Under the pieces are notes generated by a model that saw only the letters and a program-made list of their open reading frames with translations, did not search any database and was not told the origin of the DNA. Positions 8,047 through 17,456 of a stretch of DNA of 64,000 nucleotides are shown here, one piece after another. The translations under genes and the position numbers were made by a program. Source of the DNA: Roseburia sp. 499 (GTDB taxonomy: Bacteria; Bacillota; Clostridia; Lachnospirales; Lachnospiraceae). The stretch is taken from positions 3,317,826-3,381,825 of the forward strand of contig NZ_CP135164.1 in NCBI RefSeq assembly GCF_001940225.2. Direction: 5' to 3'. Within the stretch, counting starts at the first letter, position 1, and each line of letters starts with the position of its first letter.

Positions 8047-8076
8047 CTGTAATCACGATTTTTAGGCTCCAAGTAC
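8047..8076 (+). repeat. 30-bp intergenic motif, copy 4
   Basis: Starts two bases after the relaxase stop with no terminator between, showing that the motif is not simply part of a terminator. It lies 20 bases before the CpaF-like start. Confidence 0.85.
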
Positions 8077-8095
8077 ATTGTAGGAGGCGAAAATA

Positions 8096-9337
8096 ATGCA
8101 GAGATTACAGTATCAAAAAAAGACAGATGGTTCCCTGATACAGGAGCCAAGTCTTTATAAGGTAAGTTCTATTTTTAAGGAAAATGAACTTGCAGATATG
8201 TTTCTAAAGCTTAAGGCTAATGTGTGTGACCTAAATCCTGCTTTAGTAACGAAATGTATTACCGGTACTGAGCAGGATTTTATTATGCTCATGAACCGTG
8301 CAAAGGAATTTGTGGAGTTTAATTATCCAAGAGCGGGACCAGATGTAAAGAGAAAGCTTCTTGATATGTTTCAGCAGTGTGTGTTTGGCTATTATGTTTT
8401 AACGCCACTTATCACTGCAAAAGATGTATCGGATATAAAGGTGTTGGGCTTCGACCATATTGTTGTAAAAGCAAATGGCGAGAGGTATGTGGCTGATATT
8501 AGCTTTTTTAGCGAGGACGATTATAAATCCTGGTATGAGAGAATCCATAGAATTCACAAGCTTGGTCGAGCAGAGGAATTTGCTTTAGGACATTGTACGG
8601 ATAGAAAAGGTGTAGATGCTTTTTATTTAAGAATTGATGTCCAACATGCTTGTATCACATCTACAGAAAAGAACAATATTCATATTCGAAAGATGCCAAA
8701 GGAGAAACTTTCTTGGGAGTATCTTAAGGAAAACGGGATGCTTGATGATGAGATGATGGAATATCTTGCTGATAGAATTGGTGCAGGTTACGGTTTCCTA
8801 ATTTCTGGTCGAGGTGGATCCGGCAAATCTACCCTTCTTAATAATATGGTTGACTGGATTCCCTTCAATCAATCCATTCTTGTTTCTCAGGAATCGGATG
8901 AGTTATACAGCAACGTGCATCCACAGATTCAGTTTGAGCACACCATGACAGTTAGAAAAAATGATGTAGTAACGGATTTTACACTGGAAGATGAACTTAG
9001 GCTTGGGCTTTTGCAGGATATTGACAATTTTATCATAGGTGAGATTAAGGGCGGTGAGGCACTTCATGTATTTACGACTGCTATGAGTACCGGTGCAAGG
9101 TTTTTTGGAACAATTCATTCCAATGATGCAAGAAGTTCTGTGACAAGACTTGCGCAGTGTGCCAGATATGTTTCGGATTATCCTATGGAAACACTGGAGG
9201 AAATGCTTACCTGTATGCCTTTTGTGCTGATTCATATGAGTCATTTTTCTATTGATGAAATTGTTGAGATTGATGGATGGGATGCAACTAATAAGAAGCT
9301 TAAGTTTGCACAGGTATATAGGAAGGAGTGCAAGTAA
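8096..9337 (+). CDS. CpaF/TadA-like secretion ATPase, first of two
   Basis: A 413-residue ATPase of the VirB11/GspE/CpaF superfamily. Walker A is G238-RGGSGKST, and the Asp/His boxes follow (IIGEIKGGEALHVFTTAMSTG and FFGTIHSND). The N-terminal 200 residues form the usual hexamer-assembly domain. Such ATPases power Tad pilus assembly or type IV secretion. GGAGG stands before the ATG. The prepilin peptidase gene follows by two bases, pointing to the pilus side. A second, clearly different paralogue lies at 28164, next to TadB and TadC. Confidence 0.88.
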   Translation: MQRLQYQKKTDGSLIQEPSLYKVSSIFKENELADMFLKLKANVCDLNPALVTKCITGTEQDFIMLMNRAKEFVEFNYPRAGPDVKRKLLDMFQQCVFGYYVLTPLITAKDVSDIKVLGFDHIVVKANGERYVADISFFSEDDYKSWYERIHRIHKLGRAEEFALGHCTDRKGVDAFYLRIDVQHACITSTEKNNIHIRKMPKEKLSWEYLKENGMLDDEMMEYLADRIGAGYGFLISGRGGSGKSTLLNNMVDWIPFNQSILVSQESDELYSNVHPQIQFEHTMTVRKNDVVTDFTLEDELRLGLLQDIDNFIIGEIKGGEALHVFTTAMSTGARFFGTIHSNDARSSVTRLAQCARYVSDYPMETLEEMLTCMPFVLIHMSHFSIDEIVEIDGWDATNKKLKFAQVYRKECK

Positions 9338-9338
9338 A

Positions 9339-9827
9339 ATGACAGTTATGTATTTGATATTGGCGGTGCTTTCGATTGTTTATCTGATAGTGGCAACTGT
9401 CATGGACTTAAAGGAGCGAATGGTATTTGTGTTCCCCGCAATTGCCATAAATGCACTGTGGAGTGCGTATCTGCTTTTTAGTGGTTCATATGACAATACA
9501 TTTTTAAGTGTGTATTGGATGGTAAATCTGATTGTTTATTTACTTCTGAACCACTTTGGAATCTGGGGCGGAGGAGACAGTGATTTGTTCCTTTTGATGG
9601 CCAATGTGTGCCTTGCAGCAGGCTCTGTTTTGAATGGATATAGTGCGGCATTTCTTGAGTGCATTTACCTGTGTGCAGGCCTTGGATTATCCATTGGCAT
9701 TAGTCGTGTTGAAGCGGGAATCAAAAGAGAAAAGGTAACACTTAATCGCGGTGTTGCTGTGGCTCCAGGGATAGCGATTGTGATGATTGTGCTCCTATTG
9801 AAAGGGCTTATTTGGAGGGTGATGTGA
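9339..9827 (+). CDS. Prepilin peptidase, A24/CpaA-type
   Basis: A 162-residue membrane protein with the two aspartates of the A24 aspartic peptidase family: Asp23 in MDLKERMV and Asp80 in WGGGDSD. About four to five hydrophobic segments are visible. It lacks the N-methylase domain, as in the short CpaA/TadV enzymes. It should cleave the leader of the pilin-like and pseudopilin-like proteins encoded in this block. The ATG at 9339 has GGAAGGAG upstream; the frame from 9252 overlaps the ATPase gene. The stop overlaps the next start (TGATG). Confidence 0.85.
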   Translation: MTVMYLILAVLSIVYLIVATVMDLKERMVFVFPAIAINALWSAYLLFSGSYDNTFLSVYWMVNLIVYLLLNHFGIWGGGDSDLFLLMANVCLAAGSVLNGYSAAFLECIYLCAGLGLSIGISRVEAGIKREKVTLNRGVAVAPGIAIVMIVLLLKGLIWRVM

Positions 9828-11452
9828 TGGATGAAATACAAATTATAGAAAGACTTCTTCCTCAGATGTCAGAGGTTATGAATGTAATCCCAGGAGAAGA
9901 ATTTCGAATGAAGGATAACGATACTTTGCTGATCCTACAAAGGCGAATGGAAAACAGTGATCTTTGTATGGAACTGCAGGCCTTTAATGAAATCTTTTCA
10001 GATAAGGATGGCTGTAGTCTTCACAAGCTTAGAACATCAGCGGTTGCACTGATTAAGATTCGACTTTTGATTGAGCGTAAGGAGAGGGATTTTAATGCTA
10101 GAAGCTTGAGACTTCTTATAAAGGAATTCCATGTTCAGAGTACTAAGGTTGAGAACATTATCCATTTATCAAGTGTGAATGCGATGGCGGCTAGCGATTA
10201 TCAGAGGGAACGAATTGAGCAGACACTTAAGAAGAATAATGCATTTCTTGATGCCTTTCGAATTGAGATAGAAACCTTAGAAAAGCGAATTGAAAGAATG
10301 CCCGTTTCAGATGAGGAGTTAGAAGAAGAGAAGTCTTCTGATTCTAGGAAAGGAAAAAAGAGTGAAGAAGTTGTAGCTCCAGTAAAGGCAGAACGAAAGA
10401 GTCCTTTTGGCTCAATTACAAAGCGATTCCAGGAAGCAAAGGAAAAGCAGGTAATAGATGAGCAGTTAAAGGTAGTGGAGAAAGAACAGTCGGTTACAAG
10501 CTGTGAGGAGATTCCATTTTATGAGAAGAGCCTTGGGTTTACAGAGAAGTATGAATGCAAGGATATTCCAGCATATTGCATTTTCAAGCGCAAGAACAAT
10601 TTCTATTTTGGGCTTACTCGCAATGTAAATAAGACCACCTATGATAATCTTGATGGAAGCCTTATGGAACTAACAGAAGCAACAGATGATTTCTTGCAGT
10701 TTATGACTGTGGATCTTTTGTCGGAGGAATATAACTTAGTGCCTTTTTCTGATAAGGAGAAGGAAGCACTTCGAATGTATTTTAACTTCGTATCTGGTTG
10801 CTTTAGAAAGTATATTGGCGTGACTCTTACGGTGCAGGAATATTTGTCCTTTAAGGGTTATTACAACAAGCTTGTGCTTAAGATGTTCGAGCTTGAGAAG
10901 AAGGAAAAAGAAGACTATTACAAAGCATTGATATTGGCAGATGCCTATCAAGGATACATGGAGGGATATGACCTTAAGTGCTCCGATAATGAGGAAACAA
11001 TTATCGCCAATATAGTAAAGGAGAAGCATGGAAATTATATCGATGACCTTAATCTTATTATGGACAATCATATTTGTGATGAGGCTGCGAGGGCTGATTT
11101 AGTGGAGCTGATTCAAAAAATTAGAGATTTCAATAAGCCTATGGAAATAGCTGAGGTTAAGAAGGAAGAGCCTGAGGTAATTTCTCCAAAACCACAATAT
11201 GATTTGTTCCCAGTGATGCCTCAAATGTATGGAATGCCTATGATGCCAATGAACATAAATCAGGGTGTTATGCAGATTGTGATTCAGATTTTGAATCGAG
11301 ACATGGAGGTTGTGGATGAGGCTTTATATGCTGGTAGCAATATTAGCCAGGCTCTTTATGATTATCAGTCGAAGGGCGGATATATCAAGAGACTTGGCTT
11401 TAGAAATAACGGACAAGACATTTTTTGCAAAGAAGAAAAGGAGATGATTTGA
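9827..11452 (+). CDS. Unknown 541-residue protein of the transfer block
   Basis: The start ATG at 9827 overlaps the preceding stop and has GGAGGG upstream. The N-terminal 150 residues are helical; a charged low-complexity linker (about 155-225) follows. The middle part (CIFKRKNNFYFGLTRNVN onward) is a mixed domain, and near the end there is a Met/Pro-rich segment (FPVMPQMYGMPMMPMNIN) before a C-terminal small domain. No signal peptide or membrane span is seen, so it is probably cytoplasmic. It sits between pilus biogenesis genes and a membrane-anchored protein, suggesting an assembly or regulatory partner. I do not recognise the family. Confidence 0.7.
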   Translation: MDEIQIIERLLPQMSEVMNVIPGEEFRMKDNDTLLILQRRMENSDLCMELQAFNEIFSDKDGCSLHKLRTSAVALIKIRLLIERKERDFNARSLRLLIKEFHVQSTKVENIIHLSSVNAMAASDYQRERIEQTLKKNNAFLDAFRIEIETLEKRIERMPVSDEELEEEKSSDSRKGKKSEEVVAPVKAERKSPFGSITKRFQEAKEKQVIDEQLKVVEKEQSVTSCEEIPFYEKSLGFTEKYECKDIPAYCIFKRKNNFYFGLTRNVNKTTYDNLDGSLMELTEATDDFLQFMTVDLLSEEYNLVPFSDKEKEALRMYFNFVSGCFRKYIGVTLTVQEYLSFKGYYNKLVLKMFELEKKEKEDYYKALILADAYQGYMEGYDLKCSDNEETIIANIVKEKHGNYIDDLNLIMDNHICDEAARADLVELIQKIRDFNKPMEIAEVKKEEPEVISPKPQYDLFPVMPQMYGMPMMPMNINQGVMQIVIQILNRDMEVVDEALYAGSNISQALYDYQSKGGYIKRLGFRNNGQDIFCKEEKEMI

Positions 11453-12234
11453 TGAAGAAAGAAGGGAAAATTATGTGCGTTGGAATTGTAGTAATTGTAT
11501 TAGTGGTTGTGGCGATGATTACAGCCAAGAATAATCATGGTACTCAGATAAGTGGGCCAGATGATATTGAAGTATCTGATCTTGTGTTTCGCGAAGAAAT
11601 AAAAGATAAGGAAAAGAATAAGCTTGATTCGAAGGACAGAATGGAAAAGGTTATTTCCGATTACGAAAAGTCTTTAGGGAATGCAAGGTTTATCACGGTC
11701 GAAAAGGTGGTTCGAACTACCACAGAAGATACAGAGGGGAATTATAGTACAGTCTATGATTCCTATCTGGTATCTGATGTAGATCTTGTAAAGGGTAAGG
11801 ATTCGACTGAGGAATTTGCTAATGCAGTATCAGCAGCGGAGTATGATGATAGCTTAATTCAGACTGTTGATTTTGCAGATGGATTTGGTTTTTCTTATCA
11901 GGGTCTTAATGCTAGAGGCATCTATGAGGCTCTTCTTGAATTAGAAGGCTTTGATGGAGATTTGTCTAAGGTAACATTTGATAACGAAACTCATGAGATG
12001 ACAAAGCAGAATATCTATGTGCTTTTAGATGAGGGAAGTATTATTAAGAGACTTTTGCCGGAGTATGAAAGTAAGGATGTGATTGAGCAGAAAGTATATT
12101 TCCAGACCACAAAAGATGGGGATATAGAAGTTCCAGAGTGCTTTGTTGCAGTCATTAAATATCGTGAGGAGGATAAGGTAATCGAGAAGAGCATTTACCT
12201 TCAGGTGTCAGTGAATCATTGGGAGGTGGTATAA
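11452..12234 (+). CDS. Membrane-anchored extracytoplasmic protein, unknown
   Basis: A 260-residue protein with one N-terminal hydrophobic segment (residues about 9-25) and a long polar remainder, so the bulk should face outside. The ATG at 11452 overlaps the previous TGA and follows AAAGGAG. The body has charged and beta-rich stretches but no motif that I know. The next gene begins immediately after its stop, so it is probably co-expressed with the secreted repeat protein and may help to export or anchor it. Confidence 0.7.
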   Translation: MKKEGKIMCVGIVVIVLVVVAMITAKNNHGTQISGPDDIEVSDLVFREEIKDKEKNKLDSKDRMEKVISDYEKSLGNARFITVEKVVRTTTEDTEGNYSTVYDSYLVSDVDLVKGKDSTEEFANAVSAAEYDDSLIQTVDFADGFGFSYQGLNARGIYEALLELEGFDGDLSKVTFDNETHEMTKQNIYVLLDEGSIIKRLLPEYESKDVIEQKVYFQTTKDGDIEVPECFVAVIKYREEDKVIEKSIYLQVSVNHWEVV

Positions 12235-13172
12235 ATGTCAAAGTTTAAGAAGTTAATGGCAGGGGTAATGTTTGTAATGGCATTGCTCCTGTCTTCAACT
12301 ACAGTAGCCTATGCTGATGATATTGGAGCAGGCGGAACTGGAGAAGGAGATGGATCTGGATCTGGAGGTAGTAATGTGTATACCTTCTCATATCTGTATG
12401 ATGCTGGTAGTGATTCTATTCAGCTTAAGGTAGATACCAAATATCCAATAAAGTCTTTTGGAAATACGACATCACACACCTTTACAAGTCCGTCTGATAA
12501 CATCACTTTGTATACTCAGAATCCTAGGCTTGGTAGCTCACTTGATGGAGCTATTTCATCCATGATTTCTCAGGGAGGATACAACTTTACTGTTGCAGAA
12601 GTAAAGGAAAAACTGAATGCTCTTGGATATTATGATAAGGGTAATGGCGTATGGAAATATGATGGAGGTTATCTGACATATATTTCAGCAACCAAAATTA
12701 GACCAAAGCCAAAGAATCACACGGTAGCCTATGATGCTAATGGTGGTACAGGATCACCAGGTAATCAGACTAAGACAGAGAATGTAACTTTGACACTTTC
12801 CTCTAAGAAGCCAACAAGAACTGGATATAGTTTTCAGTATTGGACAGCAAGTATCGGTGGAACCTATTATCCTGGCGGTAGCTATACCCATGATCAGGAT
12901 GGTGGAACCGTAACCATGAAGGCAAATTGGAAGGATGATATTGCTCCAAGCTGCAGCTCCTTTACCGCAGTTCCAAATTATTGGAGCGCAGGTAATGGGA
13001 CAGTTTCATTTACAGTAAGAGATCAAGGAACAGGCCTTGCATCCGTTAAGCTTCAGAGATATTCCGATGTAAGTAAGTCTTGGATAGATATTGAAACTTG
13101 GACTTATAGTGGTACAAAGGATTCTCAAAGTGGAAGTTATGAGGAAACCTCAGAAGGAGTTTTTTATTATAA
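12235..13172 (+). pseudogene. Secreted repeat protein, 5' part, interrupted by IS1380
   Basis: This is the N-terminal part of a protein split by an insertion sequence at 13173-14902. It has a signal peptide (hydrophobic core to about residue 27, cleavage after VAYA), a Gly/Ser-rich linker, a unique domain, and an InlB-type repeat (VAYDANGGTGSPGNQ to MKANWKD) typical of surface adhesins. The first Ig-like unit begins near 12950. In its present state the frame runs 13 bases into the insertion and stops at TGA 13183-13185. Joining 12235-13172 to 14908-16261 restores one frame of 763 residues with no loss. The intact protein was probably an adhesin linked to the pilus. Confidence 0.85.
13168..13172. 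repeat. Target-site duplication TATAA, left copy
   Basis: TATAA directly left of the insertion sequence, matched by TATAA at 14903-14907 on the right. Removing one copy with the element restores the codons for YYKLTIKDKAGN, which align with YYKLVLTDALGN in the downstream repeat unit. Confidence 0.85.
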
Positions 13173-14902
13173 CCTGAATCCGTGAAACTTAGTTGTTTTT
13201 TTACAGGAACTGCCCAGAATCAATGTTATTCATTGCTTTACACCGAATTTTAGTACACAATTCCTGTTTGTTGCGAGATTTATATCTATTTGCAGCTTAT
13301 AAGGTGCAAAAATGACGCACCTTAACAAGCCTTTTTCTGTTTTGTATTCTTAGGCCAGAGCAAAACGCTTATAAACATCCATAAATGCATGACGCCATAC
13401 ATTACTGCAACCAATTGCCAAGACAATCCGTCGTCCATGAGTTGTTACATGTCCGGCGATTTGAATCAGATTCCCTATCACGGTTCTGATACGTCTTCTT
13501 TTAACAGGGTGTTTTGTTTTAGGAGCTCGCCTGCTTTTTAACGACTCCTGACCTATTAATCGCAAAATATTATACGCAAGCACAGTTAATTCAAGGACCA
13601 GCTCATTTGTATCAAATTTGCCGGATGGAAGTCTTTCAACATCCATATCCGTCTTGATTTCACTGTGAAACTGTTCGCATTCGCCGTGAGCATGATAGCC
13701 ATTTATGATATCATCATCGCTCCAGCCGAGATTGGTCCATATCGTATTGCACTCGATATCCGGAACCAGAAGGAACTGTCCGTTTTTATCGGTTGTTCGT
13801 TCAATCACCTCATATACAATGCGCATGGTAATGGTTTTTGATTCTCCTTCGGAATCTGTATACGCTACATCTTTCCACGAAGAACCTATGTAAACAGTTT
13901 TTCCATCACGAGGATTACGGATGTCCTTACAGCATTCCTTTACTTTGGCAATCCAATCTTCTTTGGATTCACCTCTTCGAAGATTTCTTTTTACAATAAA
14001 CCAGGAACCGTCTTCGATTAGAATGCCTAAGTTTTCAGCAGCATCATTCCCTGCGTCCATACGAACCAACAGTTGCTTGTCTGTCAGTTGATGTCCAAGC
14101 CGAAGTGTCTGCTTTAAAAATGCGGGTGTATTGCACTGGCAATGCTGACTTCCTTCCCGTAGCTCCGTATTTGCAAGAAAGCCTTCTGTGCCAATGTATG
14201 CCATCATTGGTGCATAACCATCAAATCCTTTGTATGTGTGTGCAACTCCTTCCTTATGTGTTTTTGAATTATCCATAGGAGTGACGTCAAGATCCAAAGG
14301 AACTAACCCGGATTCTAATGCGGAAGGCTGAACATGGAAGGTATGAAACATGGCAACATTTGCATTTAGGATTTCTTCCCTCAATGAAGACCCTATATCA
14401 TCCATACGCTGACGTAAGGTCTCAGCAGATGGAATCGCCCTTGTGATACCAAGAGCAAGCTTGTAATACTCAGGATCATCAGACATCTCATTGATAGCAT
14501 CATAAGAAGTCTTGCCCTGACAAAGAAGTCCGATATAAGAAAGAAGAATATCTCCGTTTTTGATTTGGCTCTGGGAACGTTTGCCATCAACCTTCATGTT
14601 ATTGCACTTTTTAATGAAGCTGCTTTTGCCAAGCATCTGTCCCACAAGAGATAATCCGCTGGGAGTAATTAGTCTTTCATTGGAAAATTCGATTACGAGT
14701 TTTTTCATAAATATCCACCTCATATATTGATACTTATATTTTACTATATGAGGTGCTAAAAACACAGAGGAAATATGAGAAAGTCATATGTTTTTATCTT
14801 CACCCATTGGGTGAAAACAAAAACTAGAAATGAAACCGTGTTACACCCAGTATTTATCGGGTATACGCCCGAAATAAGGTTATCAAGTTTCACGGATTAA
14901 GG
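13173..14902 (-). mobile_element. IS1380-family insertion sequence, complete
   Basis: A 1730-bp element bounded by inverted repeats: the left end CCTGAATCCGTGAAACTT and the right end, read on the other strand, CCTTAATCCGTGAAACTT, 17 of 18 matching. It is flanked by a 5-bp duplication TATAA. It carries one transposase gene on the minus strand and a palindrome at 14799-14815. The size, CC ends and duplication length fit the IS1380 family. The clean duplication and intact transposase suggest a recent insertion. Confidence 0.92.
13350..14708 (-). CDS. IS1380-family transposase
   Basis: A 452-residue DDE transposase. The start at 14708 (MKKLVIEFSNERLITPSG) is chosen because GAGGTGG lies just upstream on the minus strand; a 19-residue extension is possible but unlikely. 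Family landmarks include the segment VPLDLDVTPMDNS, LLVRMDAGNDAAENL and HGECEQFHSEIKTDMDVERL, which supply the acidic residues. No frameshift or stop is present, so it looks active. Confidence 0.93.
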   Translation of the reverse strand: MKKLVIEFSNERLITPSGLSLVGQMLGKSSFIKKCNNMKVDGKRSQSQIKNGDILLSYIGLLCQGKTSYDAINEMSDDPEYYKLALGITRAIPSAETLRQRMDDIGSSLREEILNANVAMFHTFHVQPSALESGLVPLDLDVTPMDNSKTHKEGVAHTYKGFDGYAPMMAYIGTEGFLANTELREGSQHCQCNTPAFLKQTLRLGHQLTDKQLLVRMDAGNDAAENLGILIEDGSWFIVKRNLRRGESKEDWIAKVKECCKDIRNPRDGKTVYIGSSWKDVAYTDSEGESKTITMRIVYEVIERTTDKNGQFLLVPDIECNTIWTNLGWSDDDIINGYHAHGECEQFHSEIKTDMDVERLPSGKFDTNELVLELTVLAYNILRLIGQESLKSRRAPKTKHPVKRRRIRTVIGNLIQIAGHVTTHGRRIVLAIGCSNVWRHAFMDVYKRFALA

Positions 14903-14907
14903 TATAA
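14903..14907. repeat. Target-site duplication TATAA, right copy
   Basis: Right partner of the duplication at 13168-13172. Confidence 0.85.
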
Positions 14908-16261
14908 GTTAACTATTAAGGATAAGGCTGGAAATACAACAACAAAAACTTATAGCTATATTTATCTTGATCATAGTAATCCAGTGATTTATGGTACAGA
15001 AAATACTGTGACGACTTGGACAAAGGTTGCACCAGTGATTAACGTGATTGCGACAGATTATCTGTCAGGAACAACTTATAATGGTTCGGGATTAAAAAGT
15101 CTTGTAATTAAGGATTCGTCAGGAACAGTGGTTAAATCTGGAGTAAGCAGTGCGAAATATAAGTTATCTGCAGCTTATCAGGGAACATATACTTGGACGA
15201 TTGTTGCAACAGATAATGTAGGACATACAAGTACTAAAACAGTAACAACAAGATACGATAAGACAGGACCAGATTGCAGCAGTCTTGTGGCGACACCTAA
15301 CAGTTGGAGTGCAGGAAATGGAACTGTGACATTTACTGCAAGAGATTCTTGGTCTGGGTTATCCTCAGCCGTGCTTAAGAGATATTCTTATGTGACTGGA
15401 ACATGGAAGGATGTGAAAAGTTGGTCGTTTAATGGAACAACAAGTTCTGTAACAAGAACTTATACGGAAACTGATGAGGGAGTCTTTTATTACAAGCTTG
15501 TATTAACAGATGCCCTTGGAAATACATCTTCCCATATATCAGCTACGATTTATCTTGATCACAGTAATCCGGAGATTTGGGGAGTTGAAAATACTGTGAC
15601 AGATTGGACGAATGTAGCTCCAACAATAAGTGTATCAGCAACAGATTATCTGTATGGTACAAGCTACAATGGTTCAGGCCTTTCAAGTGTTGTGATTAAG
15701 GATGATTCGGGAAGAGTAGTAGGCTCTGGTTCAGCATCTGCTAGCTATACTCTTGAAAAGAAATATGAAGGTAAGCATACTTGGACAATTGTTGCTATTG
15801 ATAATGTAGGGCATACAACAACCAAATATGTGACCACAAAGTATGACTGCACACCGCCTGGTATAGATGGAACAGAGATTACCTTTGTTACACCAGATGG
15901 GCAGACCGTGTCTGGTTATTGCCAGGATAATATTATCAGCCAACATATCGATGATGAAATTTCAAGAAGTCCAAACGGAGCAAACCTAAGCTCAGGAATT
16001 CGAAGTGTAATCTTGTATCGAGTGACAAATGGTAATAAGGTTGCTATCAATACAAGTAGTACGAAGAAGCTGTTTGGAAGCTCAGATACACATTCAGCAT
16101 TTGATATGTATTATGAGATTGCTGCGAATGAAAAGGTAGCAAGCTATTATGAGATTATCGTAACAGACTTTGCAGGAAATACTGTAAAGAAAAAGCTTAC
16201 TAGCCAGTACAGTTTGCTTAGCTGGTTCCATACGAGTATTGATAGAAGTACTTATGAATAG
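14908..16261 (+). pseudogene. Secreted repeat protein, 3' part, beyond the IS1380 insertion
   Basis: The remaining 451 codons of the interrupted secreted protein, in frame with 12235-13172 after removal of the insertion. It continues an A-B-A-B arrangement of beta-rich, Ig-like units: unit A runs from CSSFTAVPNYWSAGNG to YLDHSNP and is repeated as CSSLVATPNSWSAGNG to YLDHSNP; unit B (ENTVT-W then TKYD or TRYD) also occurs twice. The A and B duplicates are very similar, implying recent internal duplication. There is no LPXTG or other wall-anchor signal at the C-terminus, so attachment would need a partner. A terminator follows. Confidence 0.82.
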
Positions 16262-16267
16262 GGATTT

Positions 16268-16296
16268 AGGACTCCGAAATGGAGTCCTTTTTTCTT
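16268..16296 (+). terminator. Intrinsic terminator after the secreted repeat protein
   Basis: AGGACTCC and GGAGTCCT pair perfectly around GAAAT and are followed by a T-rich tail. It ends the operon that starts at the CpaF-like gene. Confidence 0.9.
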
Positions 16297-16320
16297 TTAT
16301 AAAAAATTTCTGATTACCCG

Positions 16321-16349
16321 TTGACAACCATTTGAATATGTGCTATCTT
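16321..16349 (+). promoter_or_regulatory. SigA-type promoter for the two small paralogues
   Basis: TTGACA (16321-16326), a 17-base spacer and TATCTT (16344-16349). The spacer and the following bases carry a partial direct repeat (TTGACAACCATTTGA and TTGATTACCATTTGA), which may be an operator. It follows a terminator and precedes the gene at 16402. Confidence 0.65.
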
Positions 16350-16401
16350 AATATCAAGTTGATTACCATTTGATTACAAGAAAAGAAAGAGAGGTATTTT
16401 T

Positions 16402-16836
16402 ATGTTCACTTACAAAATGAATGCTCAATTCGTGAACGGAACAAGTTTGTTTGATGATAGTATCAGAGAAGAGGTTAAGAAAGCAATTGAGAATTACAAT
16501 TCAAAATCTTTGATTGCTAAGAATCCAAAGCAGATTGTTGACTACAGTTATTCAAATGATGGGGTTACGCTGATCATTGAATTAGAAAGTGAAGCAGAAC
16601 TTCCAATGCCAACAAAGGCTCTTAGAATTTTAAGTACATATTTATCGGAGTGCTTAGATAAAAGCTATCTATCGCCAAATGGAAAGCAGCTTTTTAAGAT
16701 GTCTGTAGTATCGGATGCAGATGTTGATAGTAATGGAATTATTGATAGTGATGATAATTTGTCTTTAGAGGAGTTCAAGTCATTATCTGTAGATGATAAA
16801 TTAGTTGAAATTTATAAATTGTTGACCAGAAGATAG
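16402..16836 (+). CDS. Small unknown protein, paralogue of its neighbour
   Basis: A 144-residue soluble protein. The segment from about 5 to 90 (a strand, then IREEVKKAIENYNSK, then a strand ending LIIELESEAELPMPTKALRILSTYL) aligns in pattern with the next gene product, so the two are diverged tandem duplicates. The C-terminal 45 residues are acidic and look like an added tail. No catalytic motif is visible. The gene has its own promoter and lies between terminators, apart from the structural transfer genes. Confidence 0.65.
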   Translation: MFTYKMNAQFVNGTSLFDDSIREEVKKAIENYNSKSLIAKNPKQIVDYSYSNDGVTLIIELESEAELPMPTKALRILSTYLSECLDKSYLSPNGKQLFKMSVVSDADVDSNGIIDSDDNLSLEEFKSLSVDDKLVEIYKLLTRR

Positions 16837-16848
16837 GAGGATGAGTGT

Positions 16849-17175
16849 ATGTATACTAATAAATATTCTGTAAAATGGTTTGTGCCAATGCGTATTCAAG
16901 ATGATTTTTCTGAAACAGAGAAAGCCTGTATTCAACGAGCTGTGGAAGCTTTTAATGAATATTTTAAGAATGCGACACCTAAGATGGTTTCAAACAAGAA
17001 ATATATTTCTGACACAACTATAGACCATAATAAGGTAATCATAAGATTTGAAACAGAGAAACCGTTGGTGTTTATGCGTAGAGGTAATGCATTAAGACAG
17101 TTTTCAAGATTTCTTGCAGAAGAAGGATTTGATTTATTTGTGGCAGATCATCGTTTAATGCGAGCTAGTGCATAA
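16849..17175 (+). CDS. Small unknown protein, paralogue of its neighbour
   Basis: A 108-residue protein with an AGGAGGATG region upstream. Its layout (YSVKWFVPMRIQ, a helix EKACIQRAVEAFNEYFKN, strands, then RGNALRQFSRFLAEEGFDLFV) parallels the preceding protein without the acidic tail. It is basic where the neighbour is acidic. Function is unknown; a small dimeric regulatory pair is one possibility. Confidence 0.65.
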   Translation: MYTNKYSVKWFVPMRIQDDFSETEKACIQRAVEAFNEYFKNATPKMVSNKKYISDTTIDHNKVIIRFETEKPLVFMRRGNALRQFSRFLAEEGFDLFVADHRLMRASA

Positions 17176-17303
17176 TTACTGTGTATGCTATATTTTTAGA
17201 GTCCCCTCCTGGGAGTTCGGGCAAGGAGGGCTAGGGTGGTTCGGAATGGTACCATCATAAAAAAACAGAATAAAATTGGAAGCTTAACTGCTCCAAACAA
17301 AGG
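17176..17303 (+). other. Non-coding stretch with GC-rich inverted repeat
   Basis: CCCTCCT (17204-17210) can pair with AGGAGGG (17224-17230) around a G-rich loop, and ATGGTACCAT near 17246 is a perfect palindrome. I see no open frame. It may be the structured 3' end of the previous transcript. Confidence 0.4.
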
Positions 17304-17340
17304 AAATCTCAAGGAACGAAAAATTCTTTGAGATTTTTTT
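17304..17340 (+). terminator. Intrinsic terminator upstream of the pilin-like gene
   Basis: AAATCTCAAGGAA (17304-17316) pairs with TTCTTTGAGATTT (17324-17336), followed by T residues. The 30-bp motif copy 5 begins nine bases later. Confidence 0.85.
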
Positions 17341-17348
17341 GATTTTTT

Positions 17349-17378
17349 CTGTAATCACGATTTTCAGGCTCCAAGTAC
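17349..17378 (+). repeat. 30-bp intergenic motif, copy 5
   Basis: Identical over 30 bases to copies 1 and 6, with the extension CTTAATG shared with copy 6. It lies 78 bases upstream of the small pilin-like gene at 17457. Confidence 0.88.
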
Positions 17379-17456
17379 TTAATGTAAGCGATGAGAGTTG
17401 AGCTTAAAAAACTTAAATCTTAGCTTGCGAAAAATAGGAAAGGAGAAAATTGTCGA

